Assembly (NCBI GenBank): GCA_030248215.1
Contig: JASANG010002908.1
Location: forward strand, 186,001 to 250,000
Reading direction: 5' to 3'
From: Enoplolaimus lenunculus
Lineage: Eukaryota; Nematoda; Enoplea; Enoplida; Thoracostomopsidae
Length of the DNA stretch: 64,000 nt
Numbering within the stretch: the stretch's first letter is position 1; each line of letters opens with the position of its first letter. The notes below the pieces were generated by a model, which was given only the letters and a program-made list of their open reading frames with translations, did no database searches and was not told where the DNA came from. A program made the translations under genes and the position numbers. Positions 34,150 to 46,381 of the stretch are shown here, piece by piece.

Positions 34150-34435
34150 TTGATGATACTGTTAACAAGAGTATGCAACTGGGTTCATTCTGCTCCAAAT
34201 AATGTACCTAGCGCGCGTTGCGTTTTTTGCCTACTTTTCCACCTTATTTAGGGGCATAAAATTTCGCAGTTTAAGGCATAGTTCCTGGCTTTAGACGAAC
34301 GAAAGAATGTTGCCCTTAATATATTCTTAACGAAACTGTAATTTTTTTACAGAAGCGATGTAAGTGTTTCCTATTGCATCAAACCCAAATGAGGATTGGT
34401 AAGCGAAAAATGCAACGCGTGCCGGTACTTTTCGT
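34150..34435. repeat. Family J element, diverged copy
   Basis: GATGATACTGTTAACAAGAG, TATGCAACTGGGTTCATTCT and CGCGCGTTGCGTTTTTTGCC match, in order, the inverse of the right arm at 46382-46609. A second arm with AAAAATGCAACGCGTGCCGG lies at 34410-34428, so it also folds back. Confidence 0.6.
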
Positions 34436-34683
34436 TTAATGAATTTTTAAATTAGTTGCACACTCATGTTTATAGCAATCATGGGCTCTTGCTTGCAGTG
34501 ACAAAATGTGCCACTAACATTTGAAATATGACTTTAGCTTGCATAGGAACACACATCCATCGAATTACATTTAAAAGTTGACAGATCTGTATTTGGCATT
34601 TGTTACATACTTCGACGGCGTATCATCTATTTGCGGAACTGCAATATATTAAGCTTAAGCTTTAGATTAACTGTTTTTCCTGC

Positions 34684-34906
34684 CCATATTTTTAAGTGAG
34701 TATAGCACCTATCAACAGTTAGCGATAGGTTTTCAAACTGATAAAGCTCTGTAACTGCAGGTCTCAAAATTGGTATAGAAGTAGAGTAAAATCAAACGCA
34801 AACAATGTGCTGAATTTCGAACCTCACCATACGACGGTTCTAAAGTTACAAAACCTATCACCAACTGGTGATAGGTGGTACACACGTTTGAGAATACGAA
34901 CCCTAG
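34684..34906. repeat. Family H element
   Basis: Left TAGCACCTATCAACAGTTAG, right CACCAACTGGTGATAGGTGG then TTTGAGAATACGAACCCTAG. Internal AATGTGCTGAATTTCGAAC corresponds to GTTCGAAATTCAGCACATTG on the other strand of the 56608 copy. Confidence 0.8.
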
Positions 34907-35855
34907 GTATTGGCTTAGGTATTGGCTTTGTTAAAAGGTTGTCGTCAAGCTAATGTGTACGCTTTGGTTTAGAGATAATTGTCGTTAATTCGATGCAAGT
35001 CTACGATTGTCATACAAAACTCTGGCGCGTAGTTAGAGGAGCGATCTTGGTGTCTTGACCCATCCCAATCCATGAACCAAAACATCATTTTGCAGCATTG
35101 ATTTGACCCATGATCACATATTTCCATCGGTGATCAATACAGAATTTGTCCAGTGATACCGGAATATTTCCGGAAGCTGCTTTTTCGCGGCAGACTTTTT
35201 CCAATTTCAAATCCTGACCATGTGTTTGCACGAAACTCATTTTCAAACATCTTTTTTCACCGTAACTATTTTATAAAACGAATTTAGGCCGCAAAACGGT
35301 TCCGTTTAAGGCATACCTATTAAAAAGCGCCGCCGCATTTTAACTTTGACCGAACCTATAGTTTACCGGAAATAAATGCACCGCTGTTTGCGTGATGCCA
35401 TGCACGAGTACATGCCGCCGCGGTTCACAAAACACCCTATGTTCCCTGCTACCTTCATATAATGTATACTGGAGGCAGGTTATATTTTTCCTCAAAACTA
35501 AAAACCGTTGGCGAACATATATATGTATATATAAATATATATAATATATATTTATATATAAACACTTTCTCGTTCAAAGCAATAGATCAATCATGTATTT
35601 TTTGTCGGTAGGTTTATAGTATCTTCCGTTCGAGCCGTAGTTATTTTAAGCTATCAAGCACGATAGACAAAAAGTGCTAAAACTGTCGCCAATACCAGCA
35701 AAAGCTGGCTTGTTTTGTTTTGCAGTAAACCATACTATAAATTTTGATTAAGATTCAAATAAGTTCAACTTTAACACTGGCGCAGTCAGCCTTGCGGTGA
35801 AATTTTGATTGATCGAATGGCTGCTTGTTTTAACGCAATCCGCGATGGATGCGTA
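34907..35855. other. Non-coding; AT dinucleotide patch
   Basis: A run of TATATA words at 35516-35566; otherwise nothing recognised. Confidence 0.55.
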
Positions 35856-36611
35856 GAAAAAAGTTGTCAAATTAGAAAAACAAAAAAATTTGTAAGATTT
35901 CTAAAAATACAAAAGTTTGTCACATTAGAAACGTAAAACATTGGACAAATTTAGAAATGTAAAAATTTGTCGGATTAGAGAACAAAAATGTCAGATTAGA
36001 AAAACGAAAAATTTGCCAGATTAGAAAAACAAAAAATTTGTCAGATTGGAAAAATATAAAATTCGACAGATTAGAAAAACAACAAAATTTGTCAGCTTGG
36101 AAAACAAAAAATTTGTCATATTAGAAAAACAAGAAAATTGTCAGATTAAACAAACAAAAATTTGTCAGATTAGAAAAATAAAAAATTTGTCACATTAGAA
36201 AAACAAAAAATTTGTCAGATTAAACAAATAAAAAATTTGCTTGACTAGAAAAATAAAAATTTGTAAGATTAGAAAAAATAAAAAATTTGTCAGATTAGAA
36301 AAACAAAAATTTGTCAGACTGGAAGACAAAAAATTTGTCAGATTGTAAAAATAAAATTTTTTGTAAGTTTAGAAAAATAAAAAAATTTGTAACATTAGGA
36401 AACTAAAAAGGTTGTCAGATTAGAAAAGCAAAAAAGTGGTCAGATTAGAAATACAAATATTTGTCAGATTAGAAAAACAAAAAAGCCAGATGAGAAAAAC
36501 GAAAAACTTGTCAGATTAGATAAATAAAAAATTTATCACATTAGAAAAATACAACATTCGTCAGATTAGATGATAAACAATTTGTCAGATTAGAAAAATA
36601 AAAACTTTGTC
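35856..36611. repeat. Minisatellite, unit about 25 bp, about 30 copies
   Basis: Consensus is ATTAGAAAAACAAAAAAT followed by TTGTCAG, with unit lengths from about 20 to 26 and many substitutions (GGAAAAATAAAA, TTGTAAG, TTGTCACA). Each unit has an A-tract followed by TTTGTC, so A-tracts recur about every two and a half helix turns. No coding potential. Confidence 0.9.
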
Positions 36612-36721
36612 TGTATGATGTTTACAATACCTTTTTGCGGAATCTGTCACAATTTCCAAGCCATACGTTGCAGGGATTCCAATGCTAAATGAGGCCGGTA
36701 AACTAATATTCTTTTTCACAC

Positions 36722-37098
36722 TGGCTGAGTTTCTGAAACCTTACTTTAACTATAACGATATATACTTTAGTATCTACTAACCATTTATTCAACTAATTTT
36801 TCGCGTATAATAAACGCGCACTTATTTAGGTTAAGTAAATACTTAAAACACTGAAAGTATTTGATGTTATATACGTTGGCAGTTGTAAAATAATACTATC
36901 CTCAGTCAGTTTGCAGCTGAATGCAACATTTTGATGCAAAATATTATTACAATATTATTGTTGCCGCTATGGTACAAAATCGGCATTTCATTGTTTTTTC
37001 GAAAAAGTTAAGTAGTTACTTAAGCCGTTACCTTAAGTGAGCACTTGTGCGAAACTCAAATAAATACTTAAGCAAGATTTCAGAAACCAACCACTGTC
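36722..37098. repeat. TTTCTGAAA..CTTAAGTA element
   Basis: GAGTTTCTGAAACCTTACTT at the left and AAGCAAGATTTCAGAAACCA at the right are imperfect inverses, enclosing ACTTAAG words. Single ends recur at 37186-37222 and 48790-48858 (ACCTAAGTAACATTTCAGAA). Confidence 0.65.
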
Positions 37099-37959
37099 AT
37101 GTAAACTGTAAAGTACTCGATTAAATTTTTTTCAATTCTCAATTGTCTTTTAATATATATAGTGCGTTGCACATAAAGAAAACATGAATAAATACTTAAG
37201 TAAGATTTCAAAAACTCAACCTGTGTCATTTAAATCACGACTACAATTGGTTTCAAATGTCAGTTGTCTTTCAATTTTATGCGTGGCACAAGCCACTTTA
37301 TTTAAGTGACTATGCACTATGAATATATAGAGGTTTTCAACAATTCCGTCTCACAAGGGGATATATCGCATTCTTAAACTACAAAAGATACGATAAAAGG
37401 TATTTTCACGCCCCTTAGATGAACCCACAATATATCGTGGACTACGTTTTCGTGAATACACCTGATCTGGACCTTTATACCCTGTCGAAATAAAATCTTG
37501 GTTACACGTTTGGTTTTCCACTGTTTCTATGTCAGATTTATGGTACATTTGGTGAAATTATAGAGCTACTGGTATCATTCTATTGATGATATATGTATAT
37601 ACTGATGATAAAGCTATTGATGATAATGAATTGTATAATATTAAAGGCTATCATACGTGCTCGCGTGGAAACATAAAATCTAATTTAATGGGTTTGATAC
37701 TACTTCTAAAAACGATTTTTTGCTATCATGGGACATTTGCGTCTATGTGTCGTTGTACGAAAAATAGCCAATTTTTGTTTTTCTAATATTTCAAAAATAG
37801 TAAAAACTGCATGATTAAGCTAAGTATGTATATTTTAAACATCATTTCTGCTGCGATACATTCTGACATTTTGGAGGCACTGTACAATGGGGTGATTTTA
37901 GCCGAGCTGTCATGAAGGAATACGCGTTTTCTCATGATTTTAGTGCGTGATTAGATATT

Positions 37960-38182
37960 GGGCCAATATTACTTTAAGGGGCGTAACAGTAAATTAAGTT
38001 TATTCCTAAGCTTAAGCCTAAACCTAAGCGTTGCAAAAATGTGTTCCTAAGCCTAAGTCTAAGCCTAAGGCTACGCAAAAAATGTAATCTAGATTCTAAA
38101 CCTACTCTTTTTAGACCCAGCAGAAACCTGGACGCCCCTTAAAGTAAACCCCAGCAGAAACCTGGACGCCCCTTAAAGTAAC
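37960..38182 (+). repeat. Family B element with duplicated right end
   Basis: Left end TATTACTTTAAGGGGCGTAA, the same two-array interior as the 31885 copy, then the right-end phrase CCCAGCAGAAACCTGGACGC with CCCTTAAAGTAA occurs twice in tandem (38117-38148 and 38151-38182). Confidence 0.85.
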
Positions 38183-39020
38183 TATGGGGCGATATTCTAT
38201 GTGTTGTCATGCAGCAGCGGATCGTGATATTACTGAATGCCAATACTGCATGATATAATGGAAAAGTTCACGAGCGAAATGAGCGAAAAGCCAAACGCAA
38301 CTTTAGTACAAACGCTTAATACAAAATCTGGGCTTTAATTCTTGTTGGCTGATGCTTAGCCAGTTTGCCCCTTTTAGACCAACCACTTTTGTTAAGCAAC
38401 CAAAATAGGCTTATTTACGCTTTTTTACAATATGTTTGCACAAAATGTAAGATAATAGGTAGCAATTTGGTTGAAATTCTGAGTATTATGCCATTTCCGC
38501 TCTTGGGTTTTAAAGATCGGATCACATTCTTTCTATCGCACACAAACCTTAAATTTGAATTGAGACACAAAAATTCCAAAATTATGTCAATCTTCACGCT
38601 CGCTTCGCTGAGAAAATTTCAATATTAAACCTTTAGTGTAACAGTGTAAACTGCAGATTGTGTATATTTTTCCCTGTTGAAAATCGTGGCTAATGGCTAA
38701 AGTGTCTGCTCTGCTAGCATATGTCGGAGCTTTCTGGGTCCGTTTTGTACCTGGTAAATAGTAACAAACATCATACATGGTTTACTTTAATTTGTGTATA
38801 CAATGCGAAAATTATCTGTGGCAATAGACGCTTGCTGACTGATAATTTTTGTAAGTTTCCACATTGAGTACACAAATTAAAGTAAACAATGTATCATATA
38901 ATGTTGGGGTTGCTTAGAGCCTAACGCAACTTTAGCGCACGTGGTGTTAGACGAATCTAGGTATGTTCCATATAGTCTAAGTAACAGTTAACTTTTGGAT
39001 TTAGTGAATTACAAAAACAT
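38183..39020. other. Non-coding, nothing recognised
   Basis: Contains GTTCACGAGCGAAATGAGCG near 38265, a phrase that also occurs near 52885; no exon supported. Confidence 0.5.
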
Positions 39021-39022
39021 AT

Positions 39023-39283
39023 AGCCCTATTCACACGTGCAAGTTTTTGCTGCGAGAACTTGCAGCTGCAACTTGCACGCAGAAGTTGCATTTTTTCATC
39101 AACCAATGAGAAGTGAACATTTATGGTTATTCACACATTTGAACTAAATTCCTAACTATGACTTTAATGAATGGTTTGAAGTTGCAAGTTTTTTCGAACG
39201 GAATTTTTGACAAACCTTGCAAGTGTAAGTTGTAGCTGCAAGTTCCCGCAGCAAAAACTTGCACTTGTGAATAGTGCTTAATA
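39023..39283. repeat. Foldback element, TGCAAGTTTTTGCTGC ends
   Basis: CTATTCACACGTGCAAGTTT and AACTTGCAGCTGCAACTTGC at the left pair with AGTTGTAGCTGCAAGTTC and AACTTGCACTTGTGAATAG at the right. Arms about 55 bp, loop about 150 bp. Confidence 0.85.
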
Positions 39284-39734
39284 TGTGTTTAATTTGAGTT
39301 TGTTAGAAACGAATATTGTTCGATTCGAACCGATTTGTCATATAAAACAACTCGTTTTAGCACACAGTACAACAATCAGACTAATATCTGACAGAAAAAA
39401 TATACAATCAATTTTCAATACGAAAAGCAAATGCTTTTTAATTATCTAAAAACTTTCTTGCAGCAGGCAGAAACAGAGAGAACTATTAATTTTCTATTAA
39501 AACCCCGATGAAACTGGCGTTACATTTTAGGCTAAAGTAATTTATTGCATTCGGTATTGTAATCAATCATTTTCAGATATTTCAACTACAGACACAAGCT
39601 GGATTAAAGCTGGGGGTTTTTTTTATTTTTCATGCATAGTCGTTGTTACGCTATGTATACATGGTTTTGTTGTATATCGCGTTGGGAAACCTGTAAAATA
39701 CAGTTGAATAGGAGCATTCGTTGGAATTTTGGTC

Positions 39735-39810
39735 AATGTTACTTTTAGGGCCGTAACAATAGATTAAGCGTATTGCTTAAAGCCTAAGCGTTGAAACATT
39801 GTGTTTTGTT
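39735..39810 (+). repeat. Family B fragment, left end
   Basis: ATGTTACTTTTAGGGCCGTA then ATTAAGCGTATTGC and GCCTAAGCGTTG, the left half of family B; the right end is absent. Confidence 0.7.
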
Positions 39811-39825
39811 AGGCACAGTGTTATC

Positions 39826-39912
39826 ACCAGGGTTGTTTTTTCCGGAATAAAATTAGGACCGTAAGTGATGTTTTTTCCCATCTCTTCCGGTAGTTTTTTC
39901 AGCCAACAACCC
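39826..39912. repeat. Small foldback, CCAGGGTTGTT ends
   Basis: CACCAGGGTTGTTTTTTCCG at the left and CAGCCAACAACCCTGGTTG at the right, about 85 bp in all. Confidence 0.6.
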
Positions 39913-41105
39913 TGGTTGTCACCATAATTTCGATGGTATTAATATAATATTCTCAGTAGAAATTGTTCAAAATAAAACCAGTAATTCAACTTGTTCAGCA
40001 AATATAGTGTTGCAGCTGGAATTTGGAACAAAGCATATGAACTGTTGACTCCAAGATTAAAAATTTGAAAAAGTAATTTTCGTATTTTCAAATCGATCAA
40101 TTCTTTTTTAAAAACAATTTAGCATATTTAGCCTAAAATTAAAAAAAAAACAATTGAACAATAATCTGTTCTGCTGACAATAGCAGCCGACATTGATAAA
40201 AAGTATATCCACTTCAAAAAGCAGTATATGCCCCAAGCATTACACCCATGCAATCGATCAGACACGTTATATACTTCAGCTGAACCATTATTATTAGCTT
40301 TTGCAAACCACCTCATTTATCATGATAAATTACACGAATAGGAACAATTTAATCTCACAGTCAATGAGGTTTTTCATTTATAATATGACTTTAATACATG
40401 AAAATAAATCTATACCCAGGTTAATATGGAGAATCACGAGACATATTTTTGATTAGTTATTAATAATGCTGATTTCCCACCCAACCGATCTGAAAGACTT
40501 TGAGCAAATCTCATAAGGCAAAAATAGAACAAGTTAACCTTTAATACTGGTTGATTTAGTTATATTTTTTGCTGATATATTGTCGTGACACGCATTTCTT
40601 ATAAAAACAAATGGAGACAGAATAAAGTTTTTACCTCGAAAGGGATTATATTTACGCCAGCGCTTAATATGACAGTTTTTTGCGTTAGAATATAGGGAAA
40701 CGTGATGTTAGTGAAATCCATAATACTGAACCCATGAGAGTATAAGTAACAAAACTGGGCTGACAAAAATTTCGTTGTCTTGCATTTGAAGGCATACGCA
40801 ATCGGCAACTTTGGCTGATATTTAAGCATGCTGAAAATTATAATTCTTGTTTACACTAATACATTAAGTTCATTTCAAACGTCATTAGTATCTTACTTGC
40901 CCTTCGAAAAGTGACTATCCATATCCGTATTACTAACGCTGAAATGCCCCACATACGTATTTTTGGCAGCGTTCCAACTGTTGTAATGATTGTTTCATTT
41001 ATAAAAAAGACACAACATAATATGCAAATTACAGCACATTCTTAAAAAAGCGTTGAAAGAAATATTTTAGGATTGAAAAATTTGCAACCACTTGACTAGT
41101 TATAT
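39913..41105. other. Non-coding, nothing recognised
   Basis: AT-rich DNA with no supported exon or repeat end. Confidence 0.55.
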
Positions 41106-41376
41106 TTAACCTTTTCTCACATGAATATTTTCTATTTCCCCTGACACCTAGTTTTATGCTAGGATTCGAACTCCAGTGACTGGAGTGGAAGGCGTATACC
41201 ATCACCACACAACTATAGGAGCTTGACGCTCGAGCCCGAGGGGGCTCTCACGTCTTGTGGTGATTTAGTACTATGTATACCTGTTGCAATTGTTAAACAC
41301 GGTGCGATATTTTTTATTTAACGTATATGCACTGCGCTGAGTTGCCTATAAGTAACTCAATGTGAGAAGGGGTTAA
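41106..41376. repeat. Family D element with tRNA-like core, copy 2
   Basis: TTAACCTTTTCTCACATGAA and TGTGAGAAGGGGTTAA ends, 271 bp, aligned without visible gaps to the 5766 copy. The minus-strand core keeps GGAGTTCGAATCC (B box) exactly, while the A-box-like part has changed to TAGTTGTGTGGTGATGG. Confidence 0.85.
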
Positions 41377-41467
41377 ATGTGCACGACGACATTTAAACTT
41401 CATTAAACCATAAGCTATAAATGTTGGCACAACAAAACCTAAGAGGTAAAGATCATTTACTATATAC

Positions 41468-41813
41468 CAGGGTTCCAACCGGAACTAGATTTTGTCGGAA
41501 CCGGAATCGGATCGGAATCAAGTTTTACTAATTCTATTAAAAAGTTAAGGTGTATGACTTTTAACTTTTGTTGCAGTATGCCTGTTTTCGTACTATTCCC
41601 AGTTTCAGTAAAAATTGTTTGTATAGCTGACGGACTACACGTAACAACTCGGAACATTTACTAAGAAAAAACCAACAGAATAGTTGCAAATGAACGAAAC
41701 AAAGCGAAACAAGCAAAATCTAAATTCAATCATCTTAATAACTCATAACCGAAAAATCAGAATTCCGGCATCGGAACAGCAGTCAGCCGGAATCGGAATT
41801 TCGATGGAACCCT
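41468..41813. repeat. AGGGTTCCA element
   Basis: CAGGGTTCCAACCGGAACTA and GGAACCGGAATCGGATCGG at the left pair with GCCGGAATCGGAATTTCGAT and GGAACCCTA at the right. Non-coding, about 346 bp. Confidence 0.7.
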
Positions 41814-42439
41814 ACTATATACGGTGTGGTTTAACACAAATTTTACGCAAATCACAAAACTATTGGCGAAACTGTTGATTCTTAGTACTCAAAATGTTCA
41901 AGTTGAAACTGTTCATTTTGGTCACGCAACGTTCAAAACGTCGTTTTATTATAATTTCCGCTTCATTTCACGCTGTCGCGAAACGGTATATTGCTTATGT
42001 TATTCAAAAACACACATGGCTTCTGTTCAGTTTATACAACACTTTATCTTCGAAGAGTTCGTGTTTTGAACGGAAATGCTTATCGAATTTAAACTTGCAA
42101 CCAAGGTATATAATTGCGCAAGATATAAGTTAGTATTTAGGTGTTAGGTATGTTTTCTAAAACACAAATGACTTCAAGCGAAGAGTTCTGATGGTTTGAA
42201 TAAACGATATGATTTCCTGGATAGCAGAGGCGCATACTCGCCTACTATTGAGTATGAAACATGCCATTACTTTATTGTGATTTTTTCAACGGCATGAGTT
42301 GTGAAACCGTTCAAATTTTGAGCGTAATCAGGTTATATCATAACCCTCTTGTTCTGGTTTTAAAAAGTTGCTATGCATAAACTGGCTTGTTACGCGAAAG
42401 CAACTGTTTTTGTCGATATTTATATTGTTATACAGAAGA
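41814..42439. other. Non-coding, nothing recognised
   Basis: No supported exon; open frames here have no splice context or recognisable product. Confidence 0.45.
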
Positions 42440-42565
42440 GACGGGCACCAGATACCGAATATCAAAAGATTATGGATACGTATCCTAAAAGAAATAAATA
42501 TCCGCATCCGCATATTAGGATAAACATCCGACATAAGCTGCCGGATATGTGAATATGGAAAATAT
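42440..42565. repeat. ATCCGGATATCC-rich repeat, copy 2
   Basis: GACGGGCACCAGATACCGAA, ATCCGCATCCGCATATTAGG and GCCGGATATGTG, diverged counterparts of 2921-3015. Confidence 0.5.
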
Positions 42566-42663
42566 CCATCACCCATTACACTTGTTTAGTATAAACTACA
42601 GATATGCTTTTATAGTCATTAAAGCCAAAATCTCACTGCGTTTTATGTGTAACATTGTAAGCT

Positions 42664-42830
42664 ACGGGCTCGTAGCCAGGGGGCATAAAGCTCAGACACC
42701 CTGGAAAAATTTTAGGCCCACACTCCCAAGAAAATTTTCAATCTTGCTTATAAAGTCAACGAAATCAATTGTTTAGCCTTCTGAAATTTGTTTAGCCTCT
42801 CTAGCAACGTGAGTTGGCAACGAGGGCCTG
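42664..42830 (+). repeat. Family F element
   Basis: ACGGGCTCGTAGCCAGGGGG left, CAACGTGAGTTGGCAACGAG right, same internal order as the reference copy at 13570. Confidence 0.8.
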
Positions 42831-43491
42831 TGTAAGCATCAGTTACTTATGAAGCAGTTTTTGTGTACGATTATTTTCGCAATTTTTTGCGGATTTCGCA
42901 AGTTTTAGCTTTTGGTTATAAAATGCACATTTATTTAAAAAAATAGTTCTCAGCCCGTCTCACAAGGCTATCAGCAACAAAAAATGGCTTAAAGTAGTCA
43001 ACACGCAGTTGATGTCAATCAAAGCGTCAATCATTACATTCGTTTACAGCTGTTTTAAAAAAATTTTCAGCAATGCCACAAAAACACAACTATAATATTA
43101 ATTTTGATGATTTTGAAACAAAAATTTCAAACATTTGTGTCATATCGAACCATTGATCGTCTTTTATACTCAAATGATTTATTGAAATGCTGAAAATGTC
43201 ATTAATTTTGACTTTTTTCACGTAGTAATTAATTTTCTTCGGATTTAGTGTTTTTCGAATATTAATTTAGCAAAATGCTTGACGCGAAATTTTAGTTAAC
43301 ATTTTTTTCTTTGAAACGTTTCATTAATAATAACAATTTATACAGCCGTTTAAACGTCACAAGATATGATAAGTTTGAATCAGTCTGTAAGCGTGTGAGA
43401 CATGCTTGTCCTAGTGCATATGCAATAAATGCAATGCACATTGGGTTATGCGGTCGACACATATAGTCGATGAAAACCGCAGTTAAGAGGC

Positions 43492-43770
43492 GGGCTGCGT
43501 GGCGCAGTGGTAGAGTGCTTGCTCAAGGATCCATAGGCTGAGAGTTCGATCCCCGCTCTAGCCCGCTTTTCCAGCTGCTTAGTTGAAATGTTTGATGTCC
43601 CGGTTCGTACCTAGACTGACACAGTCCAAACACCCAACTCTATTGACCTCTGCATGTTAACAGCCTGTGAAATTGGCATTTATCAAGTCCTATCCCAACT
43701 TTTACACGCATCCGCTGCTGAGGTCTTTTTTTGAGATTCAATGGCTGAGCAAATCTAAAACAATATTCTA
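43492..43770 (+). repeat. tRNA-derived SINE candidate
   Basis: The first 73 bases resemble a tRNA: GGGCTGC pairs six of seven with CTAGCCC, TGGCGCAGTGGTAGAG is a good A box and GAGTTCGATCC a good B box at normal spacing. The anticodon and T stems do not pair, so it is not a working tRNA. It continues without a break into an unrelated body of about 200 bp ending near GGCTGAGCAAATCTAAAAC. This is the classical layout of a tRNA-headed SINE. Only one copy is present in the window, so the boundaries of the body are a guess. Confidence 0.6.
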
Positions 43771-43838
43771 GGATTTCGAAACAAAGCGTTCAAACAATTT
43801 GTGCCACAGTTAAAAAAGTTTCACAGCTATTGTTTACC

Positions 43839-44008
43839 GGGCCCGTAGCCGAAGGACGGAGCAGGAGGGTCGGCTCTCCTGGAGTAATTTGTACCCCCAC
43901 TAGAAAATTTTCTACCTAGCTTGTCAGTCATTGAAAACCCTTTTATGCCCTTTCTGAAAATTTTTTAGTCCCCCCTAGCAAGGTGAGCTGGCTATATGGG
44001 CCTGTGTT
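43839..44008 (+). repeat. Family F element
   Basis: CGGGCCCGTAGCCGAAGGAC left, AGCAAGGTGAGCTGGCTATA right; internal GAAAATTTTCTACCTAGCTT and TTTCTGAAAATTTTTTAGTC blocks as in other copies. Confidence 0.85.
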
Positions 44009-44317
44009 CTTTGATACATATTATAAAAAAGTTTGTCGCGTCGTTAGTGTACAATTCACATGATCGGGTGCGATGTTGTAGCTAATTCGACTACGCACTC
44101 TTGCATTTGTTTTTAGCTGCTTGAGCTTGTTGTTTGGGGGTATTATTTTATTTTATATACTCGGTAGATGGTTTACTAGTAGCGTTCTGTGCGGCGTCTG
44201 TTTGACTCTTCTTTTTCGTTTCAGTTCTCCTGTTTCCTGTGTGTGAGCGCAATACTGGAAGAGTTTGCCAGGAATGTAGAAGTAGCTACGCGGTTTGTGT
44301 AGGCACTCACAATTGGG

Positions 44318-44345
44318 CAAGGGGGAGGGCGGGGTATATAAAAGC
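44318..44345 (+). promoter_or_regulatory. TATA-type promoter, possibly for the Shisa-like gene
   Basis: GCAAGGGGGAGGGCGGGG followed directly by TATATAAAAGC (44335-44345): a G-rich box and a consensus TATA box on the plus strand. The next 300 bases are pyrimidine-rich and GC-richer than the surroundings, as a 5' UTR would be, and lack an early ATG. The next plus-strand gene is the Shisa-like gene at 49304, so this may be its promoter with a leader or signal-peptide exon in between; that link is inferred. Confidence 0.45.
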
Positions 44346-45256
44346 AAAACATTCACTGCTTAGGCGTAACCATCGGCTAGCCTTTCGTAGTAAAAATAGC
44401 ACGTGAGCTTTACGCGCCCTGGTTTTTAGAGCCAACTCTCTATCGTAGCGAAAACTCCGTCTTTCGCACTCTCTTGTTTTTTTCACTTGCTCTCACTCCC
44501 GTTGGGTCGGTTTTGTCTACCACAATCAAGGGCGTCGCCAAGATTTTATTTTGCGAAGGGTATACGTTCACGTTAACTGAAAATATTTTTCACTGTTTTA
44601 AACCAAAACGTGATTCGAAAGCCTGTTAATAGCGTTTTAATTATCTCTCTAAAAATTTCGAAGGGATATACACACTAACCATTCTCTTGTACATTCTCTT
44701 ATCCGACAACAACAATGTCTGGGCTTTTAGCTTATACTTGCGCAGCCTTACGCATTTCGTGTATGTGTGTGTGTGCCAGAGAGTAGTATTTTGCTTGTCA
44801 GTTGCTGGTCCTTGCTCGCTGCCGCCGCCGCTAGAGCTATACGATAGATTGGGTTTTCACAGTGTGGGTGCGGTGGTGACCAGTTTCAGGTCTCACATTC
44901 ATATTTTGTTCGACAAACTTGTCGTGTTTGAGTTGTGTTTTACAAGCGACTTGTGCTGTGCGCTACTTTTCGAATTTGAGATCTGATCCGTTGCAATGTT
45001 TAGCTTTAACATGGCTAACGAATAGCGATAAAAATTGACACTTTGTTGGCACTGTTAATTGCACTGTGATACAAAATTGATCTAACAGTTTGTGGCTTCT
45101 AAAATATTGGTTTTAAACAATATATATTAATATTTTAGTTTTTACGCGAGGACAAATTTTCATATTGTTCACCTGTCTGAATAGTCGAACTCGTTGTTAT
45201 TCCACTACTAAAATGCCACAAGCCATCAGAATTTACGGTAAAGCATTTGCTTAGGC

Positions 45257-45434
45257 GGCCCATGCATGGAACAGTGTCGGATCGTTTTCCGGAGGGACTA
45301 TAGTAAAGTCAGTTTGCGCTTTAGACCAATTTTTTGTTTAGGCTTAGGCTTAGGCTTAGGCTTAGGCTTAGGAATAGGCTCATCCATACTTTTAGGCTTA
45401 GGCTTAGGCTTAAGAATATGCTAATACATGGGCC
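45257..45434 (+). repeat. Family A element, pure TTAGGC run
   Basis: GGCCCATGCATGGAACAG at the left and TACATGGGCC at the right. The interior carries about five perfect consecutive TTAGGC units followed by GGAATAGGCTCATCCATAC and three more. Confidence 0.85.
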
Positions 45435-46381
45435 GCTTTGGCTTCAGAAGCTGTCTGCCTGACGACAAGTTGGCATAGATTCGTTTCGCCATGATACACA
45501 TTAATTTTACTGTAATATCTGATTCTGCTAAAGTATATAATATAGCTTCTAAATTATTTTTTGAAATCAGTGATGCGTTCTATATATTATCGGGCGTTAT
45601 TTATAGCCGCGACTCGATCAGCCCTTACGCCACTGAGCAGTGCAGTTTGTGCAATTTTTACATAATAGTTCCAATTATAAATGGCACACACCTTGGCAGC
45701 GTTTAATATATTTATTCATTATCGCCAGGTGGTGTTTCTTCGCTCGTTCCTCCTGAAAAAAAACTAATCTACGCAAAAGTTTTGCCGATGTGTTCTGGAG
45801 CTGCGGCCACAAAAAGAAACAACTGTTCTCAACACAAGTCAGCAGGGCGAAAATTTTTTTCCCACTGTTGTTCTGTTCACAACTTTTTTTTACCATCGTT
45901 GCGGTGTTTATATTTGGTCCTTGAGATTTATCTTTTTGGTTTTACTGGTTTGTTTACGACATTTATTAATACGCCGATACGCGTTGCGTTCAAAATGAAA
46001 GAACATTATTTTTTTTCAATCTCTCATTGCACAGGCTTTTGTTGCTACGAATAATATTGAGAATACGTTGTTACCACCGACGCGACTGATATCACTGTAC
46101 CGCGAATCGTCAATATTTTCAGAAAACTTCACTTAAATTTGTGTCATATTTCGGTTTGAAAACCAGCAAAAAGCAGTTAAAACAAATATTGTATCGACTA
46201 TCAAGAGATGGTGGTAGCCAGCGGTGTCGTTTTACTGTTGTCAAATTTGTAAAACATTCTAAAGTGGAAAGCTGAGCATAAGCAAAAAAAAAATTCGATA
46301 TAAAGTCTCTCAAATGTAAGTAAAATAATTATGTATTAAATATTTTTATACCGTAACAGAATGTTTCAGAAATTATATACC

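Noticed and set aside
35856-36611. CRISPR-like array
   Set aside because: Units are contiguous and degenerate with no constant repeat plus unique spacer pattern, and the DNA is animal nuclear.
43492-43564. Functional tRNA gene
   Set aside because: A and B boxes and acceptor pairing are fair, but anticodon and T stems do not pair and no anticodon loop can be placed.
44687-44986. 99-residue frame downstream of the TATA box
   Set aside because: Non-ATG-like context, no signal peptide or domain, and it sits in what looks like a 5' UTR; kept only as leader sequence.
45335-45375. TTAGGC run as a chromosome end or telomere fusion scar
   Set aside because: The run lies inside a complete element with its own inverted ends and ordinary DNA on both sides.
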